A DNA stretch of 32,878 bases from an uncultured Lachnospiraceae bacterium (GTDB lineage Bacteria; Bacillota; Clostridia; Lachnospirales; Lachnospiraceae): assembly GCA_948794795.1 (NCBI GenBank), contig CAQGLR010000029.1, positions 13,700 through 46,577 on the forward strand, read 5' to 3'. Made by a program: the position numbers and the translations under genes. Position 1 is the stretch's first letter, and each line of letters starts with the position of its first letter. Positions 8,521 through 17,380 of the stretch are shown here, piece by piece. The notes under the pieces are model-generated. The model was not told the origin of the DNA and made no database searches. It worked only from the letters and a program-made list of their open reading frames with translations.

Positions 8521-8561
8521 TTTTTCTCCTTTCTTTTATGCACAATATAAATTTATATAAA

Positions 8562-9152
8562 TTAACAATTATGGGGTATAAATTTATTAGATATATCTTT
8601 AAACATCTCTCTAACTTCTTCAGAAGATATCCCTTCACCCTCTGCATAACTAAGAACTTCCAAAAACTGTTCAGAAATATAACGCTTAGGTTCCTCATTT
8701 GTAATGCTGATAATTATTTTAAATTTCTGCCAGTTCTTAGGAAGTATTATTCCAGGTGTTTCTTTTAATAATTGTCCTATTTTAACATCTGTAATAAAAA
8801 CCTCCCTGGCACCAGACTGGTATAAAGAATCCTCTAATGCCTTTTTTTCAACTTCTGTAATTCCTTTGGGTACACATACAGCAACTGGCACTTTACATAA
8901 TGGCTTTTTTTCCCATGTTTCTGATAAAAGATATGTAAATAATTTCACGGCAGCTATATAATCTGCAACCATTCCCCTGTGCAGAGGTGATATAACCTTA
9001 ATATTATCTTCTGGATTTTCTGCCATTTTCAAAGCTGCTTCTCCAAATGCCATTATTTTGCCACTTATAGCATTATATGCCACAAGGGACTTTTCTTTTA
9101 ATACAATTCCCTTTCCCTTTATATAAATAACAATATCTGCTGCTTCAAACAA
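8562..9152 (-). CDS. Truncated, divergent MreB-like protein
   Basis: This encodes about 196 aa resembling the N-terminal half of MreB: YIKGKGIVLKEKSLVAYN, then VISPLHRGMVADY, then VAVCVPKGITEVEKKALED and YQSGAREV, in the right order. MreB is a cytoplasmic actin homologue that guides wall synthesis and is normally 330-350 aa. Here the N-terminal phosphate motif (DLGTA) is replaced by FEAAD, and the second half with GGGTTD and the adenosine site is absent. The sequence instead ends in an unrelated helical tail (EVREMFKDISNKF). AGGAGG lies 12 bases before the TTG at 9152. An ATG at 9230 would add 26 hydrophobic residues without a clear ribosome site. Nucleotide binding is unlikely, so it is either a decaying paralogue or a repurposed domain. 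Confidence 0.65.
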   Translation of the reverse strand: MFEAADIVIYIKGKGIVLKEKSLVAYNAISGKIMAFGEAALKMAENPEDNIKVISPLHRGMVADYIAAVKLFTYLLSETWEKKPLCKVPVAVCVPKGITEVEKKALEDSLYQSGAREVFITDVKIGQLLKETPGIILPKNWQKFKIIISITNEEPKRYISEQFLEVLSYAEGEGISSEEVREMFKDISNKFIPHNC

Positions 9153-9434
9153 TTTTATATACTGCCTCCTTCCAGAACTATTTATATTATATATTTCATA
9201 TATAACAATGTAAAGAATAAATAGAAACATAAAAAACTCTATAAACTTATCTTGGACTCCAAACTGCTATTTGAGTTTCCCTATTTTTCAAATTACACAA
9301 AGACTATATTGCCAGAGCCACATAGCTACAAATATCCAGGACAAATGGATTGCTACAGGTGCCACTGCAACAGATATTATTTTTTCTATTCTTTCTGGAA
9401 TGGGACTTTGGAATACAGACTGAAAAACCAAAAT

Positions 9435-9477
9435 AAAAGTCCATGTATTATTTATCCAATATAATGCATGGACTTTT
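9435..9477 (-). terminator. Terminator of the R-M operon
   Basis: AAAAGTCCATG (9435-9445) and CATGGACTTTT (9467-9477) are perfect inverted arms, with more pairing inside the loop. On the minus strand the stem runs into TTTTATTTT, and it begins 11 bases after the methyltransferase stop. The T-run on the plus strand makes it possibly bidirectional. Confidence 0.8.
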
Positions 9478-9487
9478 ATATTACAGT

Positions 9488-11116
9488 TTATCCTCTTTTA
9501 AGCCTTCTGCGCTGCATTTTCTTCCATATCTTTCTTGTTGCAGTACAAATCTCTTCTTCAATGCCAAGATAAGCCACCAGTATTTCATTATCAACAAGGT
9601 TCAGTGCCAGTTCTATATCTTTACCACCCCTGACAATACTATCCACTTCTTTTAGAACTTCCCTGGCTTTTTCTATTGGGACACTATCCAGTACAGGTAC
9701 AAGTATATTGCCAACTTCACCTGGGAGAATCTCAAGCACCCCGCCTCCATAACTACGCCCGCATATCTCTGTAAAAGCAAAAGAAATACTATTATAATAT
9801 GATAAAACTACCCTTTCTGGCATTACCCCGTTATTAAATTTAATTCTATGCATTGTATCTGTTGAAACAGCATCACAACAATTCAGTACGAATTTAGGAT
9901 ATAAATTATTTCTCCTTAAAAAAAATGCATCTGGAACCCATATAGATGGTATACAATACCACCTGTCCCTTATTCTGCACTTATATCCTTTATCTTCTCC
10001 CCTCTTTTCGCCCTCTTTAATATACTCCTGGTGTTTCTCCGGATATTTTTCAAGTGGTTTATCTGGAAAATCAATTAAATAAGCAGATTTTCCAGCTTTA
10101 ACATTCTTCTCCCAGTCCTCTTTCCTAAAATAAACACTGTTGGCATGTGAGCTTCTTCCAACCAGGGGCTTTACAACATCCCCAAGCCCGTATTCCAAAA
10201 CAGTGTTTTGTGTAACAGAAAAGTATTTATTATTTCCTGTTGTTATACCAACATTAATAAGTGTTATATCTGATAACTTTTGAAAACGCTGGTCCTTTCT
10301 AAGTGTTACAATTAATTCATTCTCTTTGGCACTCATAAAATACTTTGTCCACTTTTCATGGACATGGTTTATTTTCTGGAAACCATTTGACTGCAAATCA
10401 AGAAAATCCAAATCATCAAGATTATTTAATTCTATAATACGTATGCCCTTTTCCTCTGCGCCTTTTTCACCTATAAAAACGACTATTTCCTGCTCAATAT
10501 TTGGAAATACCAATTCCTCAAATGTAAGCAAAGTAATCTTTGACAATGAATTTGCAAGAAACAGCCTTAAATCTTCTGCGTAAGCAACCTGTAATACCTC
10601 TGCTGGAATAACAAATGCAATCTTTCCATTATCACTTAAAAGATGTACACATGCCACAATAAACCCTACCCATGTATTTATAAGTTTATTTGCTTTCATT
10701 CCATGTTCTGTAAGTATCTCTGACATTTCAGCACGCTGGTCTTCCTCAAGATACTGGTATCTTATATAAGGCGGGTTTCCAAGTACCAGGTCATACTTAA
10801 TTGTATCTTTATTTAACTGGTAATAACGGAAAAAATCCATATTTAAAACATTTATTTTCTCACAATTTCCAATGCGTCCTATAATTTTCTGTACCTCAGA
10901 TGCCTCAGTTTCAACAGCTGTAAGCTGTTCTCCATCACCGATTAATCCTCTTTCAAGGGCAGCATCAATAAATACCCCGTCACCACAGCTTGGCTCTAAA
11001 AAATTATGCAAGGTTTTATCTTTTATAAAGAAATCCACCATTTTCTCTGCAAGCTTAAGCGGTGTATAATATGCCCCTCTCAGTTTTTGCTCTGTACTAT
11101 CTTTTTTTAAGATCAT
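9488..11116 (-). CDS. N6-adenine DNA methyltransferase, M.Eco57I-like
   Basis: A 542-aa gamma-class DNA adenine methyltransferase. The SAM-binding motif I is EPSCGDG (residues 41-47), preceded by the motif X segment GAYYTP (14-19), and the catalytic motif IV is NPPY (114-117). The C-terminal ~250 residues would hold the target-recognition domain. It starts nine bases after the stop of a 992-aa nuclease-methyltransferase gene. The two sizes and their order match the Eco57I pair as I recall it (about 997 and 544 aa), in which a separate methyltransferase protects both strands. The ribosome site is weak (AGGT), and translation may be coupled to the upstream gene. Recognition sequence unknown. 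A terminator follows. Confidence 0.9.
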   Translation of the reverse strand: MILKKDSTEQKLRGAYYTPLKLAEKMVDFFIKDKTLHNFLEPSCGDGVFIDAALERGLIGDGEQLTAVETEASEVQKIIGRIGNCEKINVLNMDFFRYYQLNKDTIKYDLVLGNPPYIRYQYLEEDQRAEMSEILTEHGMKANKLINTWVGFIVACVHLLSDNGKIAFVIPAEVLQVAYAEDLRLFLANSLSKITLLTFEELVFPNIEQEIVVFIGEKGAEEKGIRIIELNNLDDLDFLDLQSNGFQKINHVHEKWTKYFMSAKENELIVTLRKDQRFQKLSDITLINVGITTGNNKYFSVTQNTVLEYGLGDVVKPLVGRSSHANSVYFRKEDWEKNVKAGKSAYLIDFPDKPLEKYPEKHQEYIKEGEKRGEDKGYKCRIRDRWYCIPSIWVPDAFFLRRNNLYPKFVLNCCDAVSTDTMHRIKFNNGVMPERVVLSYYNSISFAFTEICGRSYGGGVLEILPGEVGNILVPVLDSVPIEKAREVLKEVDSIVRGGKDIELALNLVDNEILVAYLGIEEEICTATRKIWKKMQRRRLKRG

Positions 11117-11125
11117 AATTTTTAC

Positions 11126-14104
11126 CTAAAACCTTAAGCAATAGACATCCTCAATACGCTCTTCTATACGCTTTATCAGTTTAACCTTTTCATTTTCTAT
11201 CACTTTTCTGGTTGCCTTATCTGGTTTTATTTCTAATTGTCCATTTAACTTATAAACCATTTTTGTACATGAAACAACTTCTTCATATGCTTCCTTTTGT
11301 TCTTTTACATTAAAATCCAGCTCTAAAAATGGTATTTTCTTTAACAAATAAGTACCTCTTGCTGTAAAGCCACCTTCAAAGTCACTGCCCATCGTCTGGA
11401 GCAGCTTTTCTGTGTATGGATGGTTTAACCACGCCTGTATATATTCCAGTCCATACTGGCTGCCAGGCATTGCTGCTATTGCACAATAACCAGCAGTCCC
11501 GCCTGATGCAACCAGCATATCCTCTGTATCATAAGCATACATTGGCTGCTTGCTTAATACACGCACAATTAATTTAGGCGTATTAAAAAAAGCTGTCAAT
11601 GCCTGGGTTCTTCCATACTGGTACCAGTTTTCATGTGTTGCGTTCTTTATATCCCGTCCTGTCCCATTGTTAAGGCATTTAGGGACCAGCAGGTTATAAC
11701 ATGCACATAAATATTCATATGTTCCAGGATAAAACTCTTTCATTGTAGCAATATCAATTAACACACCCTCTTCTGTATAAGGAAAAATTATTCTTTTATC
11801 TGTCTTAAGCCTTGAATATGTTGACATTCCTTTTTCATCTGCCTTGGTTGGCTTAAAATATGGTTTTAAAATGTTTTTTTCAATAGAATATCCACTGCCA
11901 AATTTATTAATCTTTACAATATCAGCAGTTTCCGAAATAACTTCATCTTCTGAAAACCAGTATACGGGCTCTGGTCTTTCTGCGCTTGTCTGGATTCCAT
12001 TAAAAATTTCAACAACCTCACCTAGTGGCTTTGAATATTCTTCCATTTTAGCTATTACTTTCATAAATTCAATATCTGTGGACAGTCTCCATGGTGAACT
12101 GTCTAATAATGAATTTTTAACTATTATATTTTCTTGTTCCTGTCCCGTCCATAAACTTTGTAATGAAGTTACATTTGTATAACACATTTCTGTACTACAT
12201 CCATTAACACACAATACAATAGAACTATATATTGTTTTATCTGGAAAAAGCTGCATATCCCCAAAGTCATCCAGCTGTATTATCTTTGTTGAAAGCAGTT
12301 TCCGTATTTCCTGCCCGGCAACAATTTTAAAAAACTTATTTGGGACAATATAGCACATTAAGCCATTATCTTTTAATAAGTTTAATGCTTGTTCCATAAA
12401 CAAAAAATATTTATCAAATTGTTTATACGCTGTTTTAAACTTTTTCTTATAAATTGCAAACTCCTCATCTGTTTCTAATGTATGTATATCTTCTGTTTTA
12501 ACATATGGCGGGTTTCCAATTATAATATCAAATTTTCTTCCTTTGTTAAATTCTTCCCATTCAAACGGCCTTACAGATTTAAGCAAATCAAATGTTATTT
12601 CCCCTGTGCCAAGGTCTTCTCTTGAAATAAGGGAATTACCATTCTGGATATTTCCACTTAAATCTGGAAGGACAGGAACACTTTCATATATTGATGCTGG
12701 GGTTTCATCTTCCACCAGCTTAATAAGCAGTGAAAATTTACTAACCTCAACAGCATGTGCATCAATATCGGCTCCATATACACATTTAAGCAGAATATTT
12801 TTCTTATCAGAAAGTGGCAGCTTCTTTTTGCCATTACCCAGTTCTAATAAATATCCTGGGTTATTTGCCATATACCATTCTACACAATAATCCATAAGGT
12901 ACTGGTAAACTTCTTCCAGAAAAATTCCCGAGCCACACGCAATATCAGCAATCTGTATATCTTCAATTTCTTTTGGTGTCTTCCCATTACAATATGGGCC
13001 TAATGTTACTTTTACCATATATTTAACAACCTCTACAGGAGTATAAACCACAGAGCGGTATTTATATTCTTTCTTTGTGGCTAATTTAACCTTGCCATCC
13101 TCCAAAATAAGGCTTTCTGTTAAAAATGCTTCATAAATTTTTCCAAGTATTCCTGGCTCAATAATATGAAATAAATATGGTGTCTGTGGATAATACAAAG
13201 ACATAATCATTTCAAAAATAATTTCATTATCCAGGTCAAAAATTATATTGTCACCACCAAAAAGTTCAGAATTATATCTTTTATCCGCCTCTTTAAAAAC
13301 ACGCATTAAAGAATCCTGCAGTTCCGGTTTACTTTTTGCAGTTTCTTTTAATTTACTATACAAAGGAAGATTTCTGTCTTCACAGATACGGAGGAAAATA
13401 ATCTGGTTTATAAACTCCTGTACCACATCATTCAGAAAACCAATATCCTTATATTCTGATGAATTATTATATAAATATGTTCCAATTTCTAAACGCCACT
13501 GGTTAATCTGCTCTAAGAAAGTATCATCAATTTCTGTAGCATACCTTTCTGTATTCTGGAAATTACTATTCACAAATCCATCAAACTTTCCAGAATACAC
13601 ACTATCTCTTGAAAGCAAGGAATAAATCTCGTCATATTTCTCTAAATATTCAAGATAATGATAACATTTATAAAGTGAAGTAGTGGCTGTATCACCTTCT
13701 TTTGGTTTATTTGTTGTATCAAAAACCATTAAATATTCAAAGTTTGATAATACAGAAATCTTGTGCTTTGCGTTCCACCCATAACTTCTTGACTGTATAG
13801 CTGGGCTTGTTTCTTTCTTAATATTAACTGCAGGCTTTTTTGCTTCAACAAATATCTTAGAAACACCATTTAATGTCAAAGTATAATCTGGTCTTTCAGT
13901 TTCATTTGAAAATCTTTCAACTACCACTTCTTTGTATTGTGGAGCTACCCCTTTTCTATTATGTACATCCCATCCAAAGCACTCTAACAGAGGGCTGATA
14001 AACTCATCCCTGCAGTCCTGCTCATTATATTCTTTGGCATTTCTATAGGTTTTAATATTTCTTTGGTACTGGGTTATCAACCTTTGCAAATCATCTTTTT
14101 TCAT
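11126..14104 (-). CDS. Type IIG restriction-modification enzyme, Eco57I-like
   Basis: A single 992-aa chain that should both cut and methylate DNA. The N-terminus has a PD-(D/E)xK nuclease core: PDYTL with D near residue 73, then FVEAKKP with E87 and K89 (counted from the chosen start). The central part is a gamma-class N6-adenine methyltransferase, with motif I DIACGSG near 387-393 and NPPY near 531-534. The C-terminal third, starting around GIQTSAERP, is the likely target-recognition domain. GGAG lies seven bases before the ATG at 14104 and only one before the ATG at 14110, so the former is preferred. In Eco57I-type enzymes, cleavage falls outside the recognition site and is stimulated by SAM. 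All catalytic motifs look intact. Confidence 0.92.
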   Translation of the reverse strand: MKKDDLQRLITQYQRNIKTYRNAKEYNEQDCRDEFISPLLECFGWDVHNRKGVAPQYKEVVVERFSNETERPDYTLTLNGVSKIFVEAKKPAVNIKKETSPAIQSRSYGWNAKHKISVLSNFEYLMVFDTTNKPKEGDTATTSLYKCYHYLEYLEKYDEIYSLLSRDSVYSGKFDGFVNSNFQNTERYATEIDDTFLEQINQWRLEIGTYLYNNSSEYKDIGFLNDVVQEFINQIIFLRICEDRNLPLYSKLKETAKSKPELQDSLMRVFKEADKRYNSELFGGDNIIFDLDNEIIFEMIMSLYYPQTPYLFHIIEPGILGKIYEAFLTESLILEDGKVKLATKKEYKYRSVVYTPVEVVKYMVKVTLGPYCNGKTPKEIEDIQIADIACGSGIFLEEVYQYLMDYCVEWYMANNPGYLLELGNGKKKLPLSDKKNILLKCVYGADIDAHAVEVSKFSLLIKLVEDETPASIYESVPVLPDLSGNIQNGNSLISREDLGTGEITFDLLKSVRPFEWEEFNKGRKFDIIIGNPPYVKTEDIHTLETDEEFAIYKKKFKTAYKQFDKYFLFMEQALNLLKDNGLMCYIVPNKFFKIVAGQEIRKLLSTKIIQLDDFGDMQLFPDKTIYSSIVLCVNGCSTEMCYTNVTSLQSLWTGQEQENIIVKNSLLDSSPWRLSTDIEFMKVIAKMEEYSKPLGEVVEIFNGIQTSAERPEPVYWFSEDEVISETADIVKINKFGSGYSIEKNILKPYFKPTKADEKGMSTYSRLKTDKRIIFPYTEEGVLIDIATMKEFYPGTYEYLCACYNLLVPKCLNNGTGRDIKNATHENWYQYGRTQALTAFFNTPKLIVRVLSKQPMYAYDTEDMLVASGGTAGYCAIAAMPGSQYGLEYIQAWLNHPYTEKLLQTMGSDFEGGFTARGTYLLKKIPFLELDFNVKEQKEAYEEVVSCTKMVYKLNGQLEIKPDKATRKVIENEKVKLIKRIEERIEDVYCLRF

Positions 14105-14275
14105 AATCATACTCCATACAGCCAGTAAAACGTATATCTACAATCCAAAGACACATATATGTTATTTTACTGCTTGCCCATAACCTGGTTAAGAAAACCT
14201 TTGCGATACTTTCATACTGCCTGCTATATTTTTAAGGCATAAAAGCAATAGTATTTCTTAATAAGGTTAAATTAT

Positions 14276-14458
14276 TTATAAAGCACTTTTTCCACTTTTT
14301 ACCCATTCATCAACTTCTGATAACTTAAACTTCCATAATTTGCCTATCTTATGTGCTGGAATATCTGTTTTCTTTATCCAGTTTCTAATGGTATCCTTTG
14401 TTACCCCTAAATAATCTGCTGTTTCTTCAAGACTTGACCATTTATCTGCTAAATCCAT
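14276..14458 (-). CDS. Small excisionase/MerR-type HTH protein
   Basis: A 60-aa protein made of one winged HTH of the excisionase type: SLEETADYLGVTKDTIRNWI, then IPAHKIGKLWKFKLSEVDEW. It has GGAGG seven bases before the ATG. It lies 171 bp upstream of the R-M genes on the same strand. Small proteins of this family are often found next to restriction-modification genes or on integrative elements. Here it could control the R-M operon, although it is not a canonical C-protein (those are XRE-like), or it could be an excisionase remnant. No integrase is in the window. Confidence 0.85.
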   Translation of the reverse strand: MDLADKWSSLEETADYLGVTKDTIRNWIKKTDIPAHKIGKLWKFKLSEVDEWVKSGKSAL

Positions 14459-14732
14459 CTTATATCCTCCAAACCAAACATCAGCTATTATACTAACCCG
14501 CCTTTATATTATATATTTCTTTTCTGCAAAAGTCAACCATATGTTCTGTAATTTAATATGATTTAATAGTATTATTTAGTACATTTTTAAAAACTAATGC
14601 AGTTTCTAATGTAAATTTATAGAAATCTGATGTCTGTTTAACGTTTACCAAATAAATACACGCCATCCAATTTGTTTTTATACTATTTTAAAACATATCC
14701 CATAATTATGCTATACAGTAAACATCTGGTGG

Positions 14733-15077
14733 TCATATTATAATATCTTTTCCATTCCATTCAGTTTTAACAGCATTTGTTCCATTAACTGCCCAGTCCG
14801 TTATTTTTGAAACAAATTTTGGAGTTACTGCCCCAATAACATTAAACGGAACTATATATCTATTCCACCGGCCATCTGTTTTCTGTCCCTGGAAATAACT
14901 TCCCTTACAAATAACATATGATGTTCCAGTTTGTAATGGATAGGAAAGTATTGTAGTTTTATCTTTAGAAATTATATTTAAAATATAATATATGCTGTCA
15001 CAATCTTGTGAAACATACCAGATATATTCTATGCCATTACATATAATTTTCCTTCTTCTTTTTTTACTTACACCCAT
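14733..15077 (-). CDS. Hypothetical protein, 114 aa
   Basis: A small soluble protein I cannot assign. It begins with a very basic stretch (SKKRRRKI) followed by a pattern of short beta strands (IICNGIEYIWYVSQDC, TSYVICKGSYFQG). Near the C-terminus it reads AVTPKFVSKITDWAV, and this VTP..V..I..A pattern recalls a family of short uncharacterised bacterial proteins of similar length. AAGGG is eight bases before the ATG. It lies 47 bp downstream of the VOC gene on the same strand and may be co-transcribed. A role as an immunity-like or accessory protein is only a guess. Confidence 0.7.
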   Translation of the reverse strand: MGVSKKRRRKIICNGIEYIWYVSQDCDSIYYILNIISKDKTTILSYPLQTGTSYVICKGSYFQGQKTDGRWNRYIVPFNVIGAVTPKFVSKITDWAVNGTNAVKTEWNGKDIII

Positions 15078-15124
15078 AAATAATCCCTTATATTGTAATT
15101 ATAAATTCTTCTGCAATACCAGTT

Positions 15125-15508
15125 TTATACTGTAATTTCAATCTGGTTTCCTTCAATCCCTACAATACAGCTTTCATAATATCCATCACCTGTTGTCCTT
15201 GGACCACTGGTAACATTAAAGCCATCTTTTTTCAATTTGTCTGTAAGCCTGTCAACTGCTTCTTTACTGCCTGTGCTAAAAGCAATATGGACATAGCCAG
15301 TACGGTTTAATGTTTTTTCTCCGTCTTCCATATCAGGCTTATTCATTATTTCCAGCCTTGCACCATTATCAAAACTCAAAAAGTATGAACGGAAATTTGT
15401 AGTCTTATTATGATAACCACTATTAGATGATGCATTAAAATATTTAACAAAAAAATCTCTTGTCTTTTCTAAATTATCCACATACATTGCAATATGTTCT
15501 ATATTCAT
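15125..15508 (-). CDS. VOC-family protein (glyoxalase/bleomycin resistance fold)
   Basis: A 127-aa single-domain member of the vicinal oxygen chelate superfamily. It opens with IEHIAMYVDNLEKTRDFFVKY, the usual first beta-alpha unit carrying a metal-ligand histidine (H5). Later come LEIM, VHIAFSTGS (second histidine) and the terminal GIEGNQIEITV with a glutamate where the last ligand is expected. Members include glyoxalase I, fosfomycin and bleomycin resistance proteins and dioxygenases; the reaction here is not predictable. GGAGG is ten bases before the ATG. It may share a transcript with the 114-aa gene downstream. Confidence 0.9.
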   Translation of the reverse strand: MNIEHIAMYVDNLEKTRDFFVKYFNASSNSGYHNKTTNFRSYFLSFDNGARLEIMNKPDMEDGEKTLNRTGYVHIAFSTGSKEAVDRLTDKLKKDGFNVTSGPRTTGDGYYESCIVGIEGNQIEITV

Positions 15509-15670
15509 ACTTTTATTCCTCCATAAATTATATTTGATTTTACTATTACATACACAGGTTTACAATTTTCTTGAAAAGCACAATAAAACGGCCTGTTTAA
15601 GTTTATATATTCTTATTTTATCATTTGGTTTAAGACCGGCATTTTCTGAAAAAATTGTAAATTGTATGTA

Positions 15671-16342
15671 TTACATAAATAACAAACGTATAAATGGTGC
15701 AAATAAACCAACAAATGGATATACAATACCAATGCCACATAAAAGCACAGCCCAGCGTTTGTCATGTTTCTGCATAGCTGGAACATAAAAAATCTTGGGA
15801 TTTTCTAAAGCATAATATAAATCTGTCTTGTCTCCTTCTTTTAAATAGCAAGTGCTGTATCCGCTTGAAGATATAACTTTATACTTTTCCCCATTAGCCT
15901 GGAACTCATACTCTGGGAAAAACCCCCTTTTACCTGAATAAGTATTCCATCCTCTGGAAATAACAGTAGCAGTAGTTAAAACAACCGCATATCTGCGTTC
16001 TTTTAAGAGACGGTAGTATATAGCCATTCCAATCACAAAAAAAACTAATGGTATTATTACAAATCCTGTATCAATTATAAGGCGTTCTTCTATTCCCTGT
16101 AAAGACTGGTATATTATAACTCCCACAAATACAACACAGCATAATGGCCAAAAAACTGCCAGATAACGCCATATTTTTAATGCATTGCCTGGTTCTGTAT
16201 TATCTTTTATATTATCTTTTATATTTCTGTTTTTTATTATTTTTTTCTTTTTAAAAAACCATATAAGCACAATAGCAGAACTAACCAAAGAAAATAACAT
16301 AATAACTATGACAAATTTCATATTTAATTTATCCCCGTCCAA
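15671..16342 (-). CDS. DUF3592-like membrane protein
   Basis: A 223-aa protein with an N-terminal membrane helix (FVIVIMLFSLVSSAIVLIW) and a basic linker (KKKKIIKNRN). Two further helices lie around residues 53-100, then an extracytoplasmic or cytoplasmic beta domain, and a C-terminal hydrophobic pair. The middle segment (AVVLTTATVISRG ... YEFQANGEKYKV ... LYYALENPKIFYVP) fits DUF3592, a family of unknown role. Translation starts at a TTG (16342) with AAGGAGG five to six bases upstream; an ATG seven codons later has no such site. It lies 51 bp after the XRE gene on the same strand. Confidence 0.72.
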   Translation of the reverse strand: MDGDKLNMKFVIVIMLFSLVSSAIVLIWFFKKKKIIKNRNIKDNIKDNTEPGNALKIWRYLAVFWPLCCVVFVGVIIYQSLQGIEERLIIDTGFVIIPLVFFVIGMAIYYRLLKERRYAVVLTTATVISRGWNTYSGKRGFFPEYEFQANGEKYKVISSSGYSTCYLKEGDKTDLYYALENPKIFYVPAMQKHDKRWAVLLCGIGIVYPFVGLFAPFIRLLFM

Positions 16343-16392
16343 TAGTACCTCCTTATCTTTTCCCCAAACTTTACTTTAACATAAACTATACA

Positions 16393-16593
16393 TTATTTGA
16401 ATATAAATATTTCTTCTATAGGCACACCAACTACCCTTGAAATATCAACCGCTAATTTAAGTGATGGATTGTAGCACGCCTTTTCCAGCCGCATAATTGT
16501 TTCCCTGCGCACCCCAGTCTGTGCCGCTAACTGCTCCTGGGTTAATCCTTTTAATTGTCTGTACTTTTTTAATCTGCACTCAAAACCAGGCAT
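16393..16593 (-). CDS. Small XRE-family HTH regulator
   Basis: A 66-aa protein that is a single XRE/Cro helix-turn-helix: LKKYRQLKGLTQEQLAAQTG, then VRRETIMRLEKACYNPSLKL and VVGVPIEEIF. It is the minimal YozG-like type usually found directly after a DUF3796 membrane gene, as here. GAGG lies eight bases before the ATG, inside the end of the upstream gene, so translation is probably coupled. It most likely binds the AAATATATCAC repeats at the operon promoter (17279-17360) and controls its own unit. Confidence 0.9.
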   Translation of the reverse strand: MPGFECRLKKYRQLKGLTQEQLAAQTGVRRETIMRLEKACYNPSLKLAVDISRVVGVPIEEIFIFK

Positions 16594-16596
16594 ATT

Positions 16597-17265
16597 TTAT
16601 TCCTCACTTTCATCAATCTGTAAATCATTGTCATAATGATATAACAGAAATCCACTAAGAAATAATTCAAGTGCCAGGGCAATGGAAACAATAATTATAT
16701 ATGCAATAAATGTATATTCAAGATTTCCTATAAGCCTGCCCTGTCCTAATATTATGGTAGCAATAAAAATAATTGTTAATGTTATCTTATTTGCTTGAAA
16801 ATGAGCTTTCATTTTATTTTCTTTGTATCTTTCGTCCATAAATGTACCTGACAATTTTCCTTCATAAAAGAAACCAAAAAATCCAAAAAATATAAAAAAT
16901 CCAAATGGAAAAATAGTTTTATCTATACTATAAGTCCAAAAACCAATAAATCCTGTAAATCCAAATAAACCTAATAATCCAAGTTTAGGATTAATTTTAC
17001 GTGTTAATTGTGAAGATACTTCTTTATATTTATTTGCAGACACCACCTGTATAAATAATACTATAAGATACAAAACATACATAAAAATAAAAATCCCTGA
17101 GATAATCATAGGAATATCTTTTGCCCTGAATGTATATCCAGACAAATCCATTGGTACAATAAACCTTGAATCATTGAAAACTATTGTATACCATGATGAT
17201 ACTCCCGTAAAAATAATACACAATATGCCTAATAAAATTATAAATCTGTTTTTAGTTTTTTTCAT
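16597..17265 (-). CDS. DUF3796 family membrane protein
   Basis: A 222-aa polytopic membrane protein with about six hydrophobic segments. The core KINPKLGLLGLFGFTGF, followed by a Phe/Gly-rich helix (FGFFIFFGFFGFF) and YEGKLSGTFMDERYKEN, is characteristic of DUF3796. Function is unknown. It forms a two-gene unit with the XRE regulator, whose ATG lies three bases after its stop, a pairing common in Clostridia. A strong promoter with overlapping inverted repeats lies directly upstream. Confidence 0.82.
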   Translation of the reverse strand: MKKTKNRFIILLGILCIIFTGVSSWYTIVFNDSRFIVPMDLSGYTFRAKDIPMIISGIFIFMYVLYLIVLFIQVVSANKYKEVSSQLTRKINPKLGLLGLFGFTGFIGFWTYSIDKTIFPFGFFIFFGFFGFFYEGKLSGTFMDERYKENKMKAHFQANKITLTIIFIATIILGQGRLIGNLEYTFIAYIIIVSIALALELFLSGFLLYHYDNDLQIDESEE

Positions 17266-17278
17266 AACTATCCCTCCT

Positions 17279-17360
17279 AAAGTGATATATTTATCTCTTA
17301 ATAGGACAAATATATCACTTTAAGATTATAATGTCAACAGAAAAGATATAAATATATCAC
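17279..17360 (-). promoter_or_regulatory. Promoter and XRE operators of the DUF3796/XRE unit
   Basis: On the minus strand, TTGACA (17337-17332) is followed after exactly 17 bases by TATATT (17314-17309). AAAGTGATATATTT at 17279-17292 and AAATATATCACTTT at 17308-17321 form a perfect 14-bp inverted repeat, and the second arm covers the -10 box. A third half-site, AAATATATCAC, lies at 17350-17360 upstream of the -35. The arrangement predicts repression by the co-transcribed XRE protein. Confidence 0.8.
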
Positions 17361-17380
17361 AAAACCTTTAATAATATGTA

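Noticed and set aside
9244..9434. Plus-strand frames ending in ATDIIFSILSGMGLWNTD or CYRCHCNRYYFF, considered as a small gene or gene tail
   Set aside because: Neither has a start with a ribosome site nor a family I recognise; at most an unidentifiable remnant.
427..14271. A 15-base identity, CTTAATAAGGTTAAA, at 427-441 and 14257-14271, flanking the ankyrin-to-R-M part and considered as attachment-site duplication
   Set aside because: In AT-rich DNA of this length a 15-base match is expected by chance, and no integrase is present.
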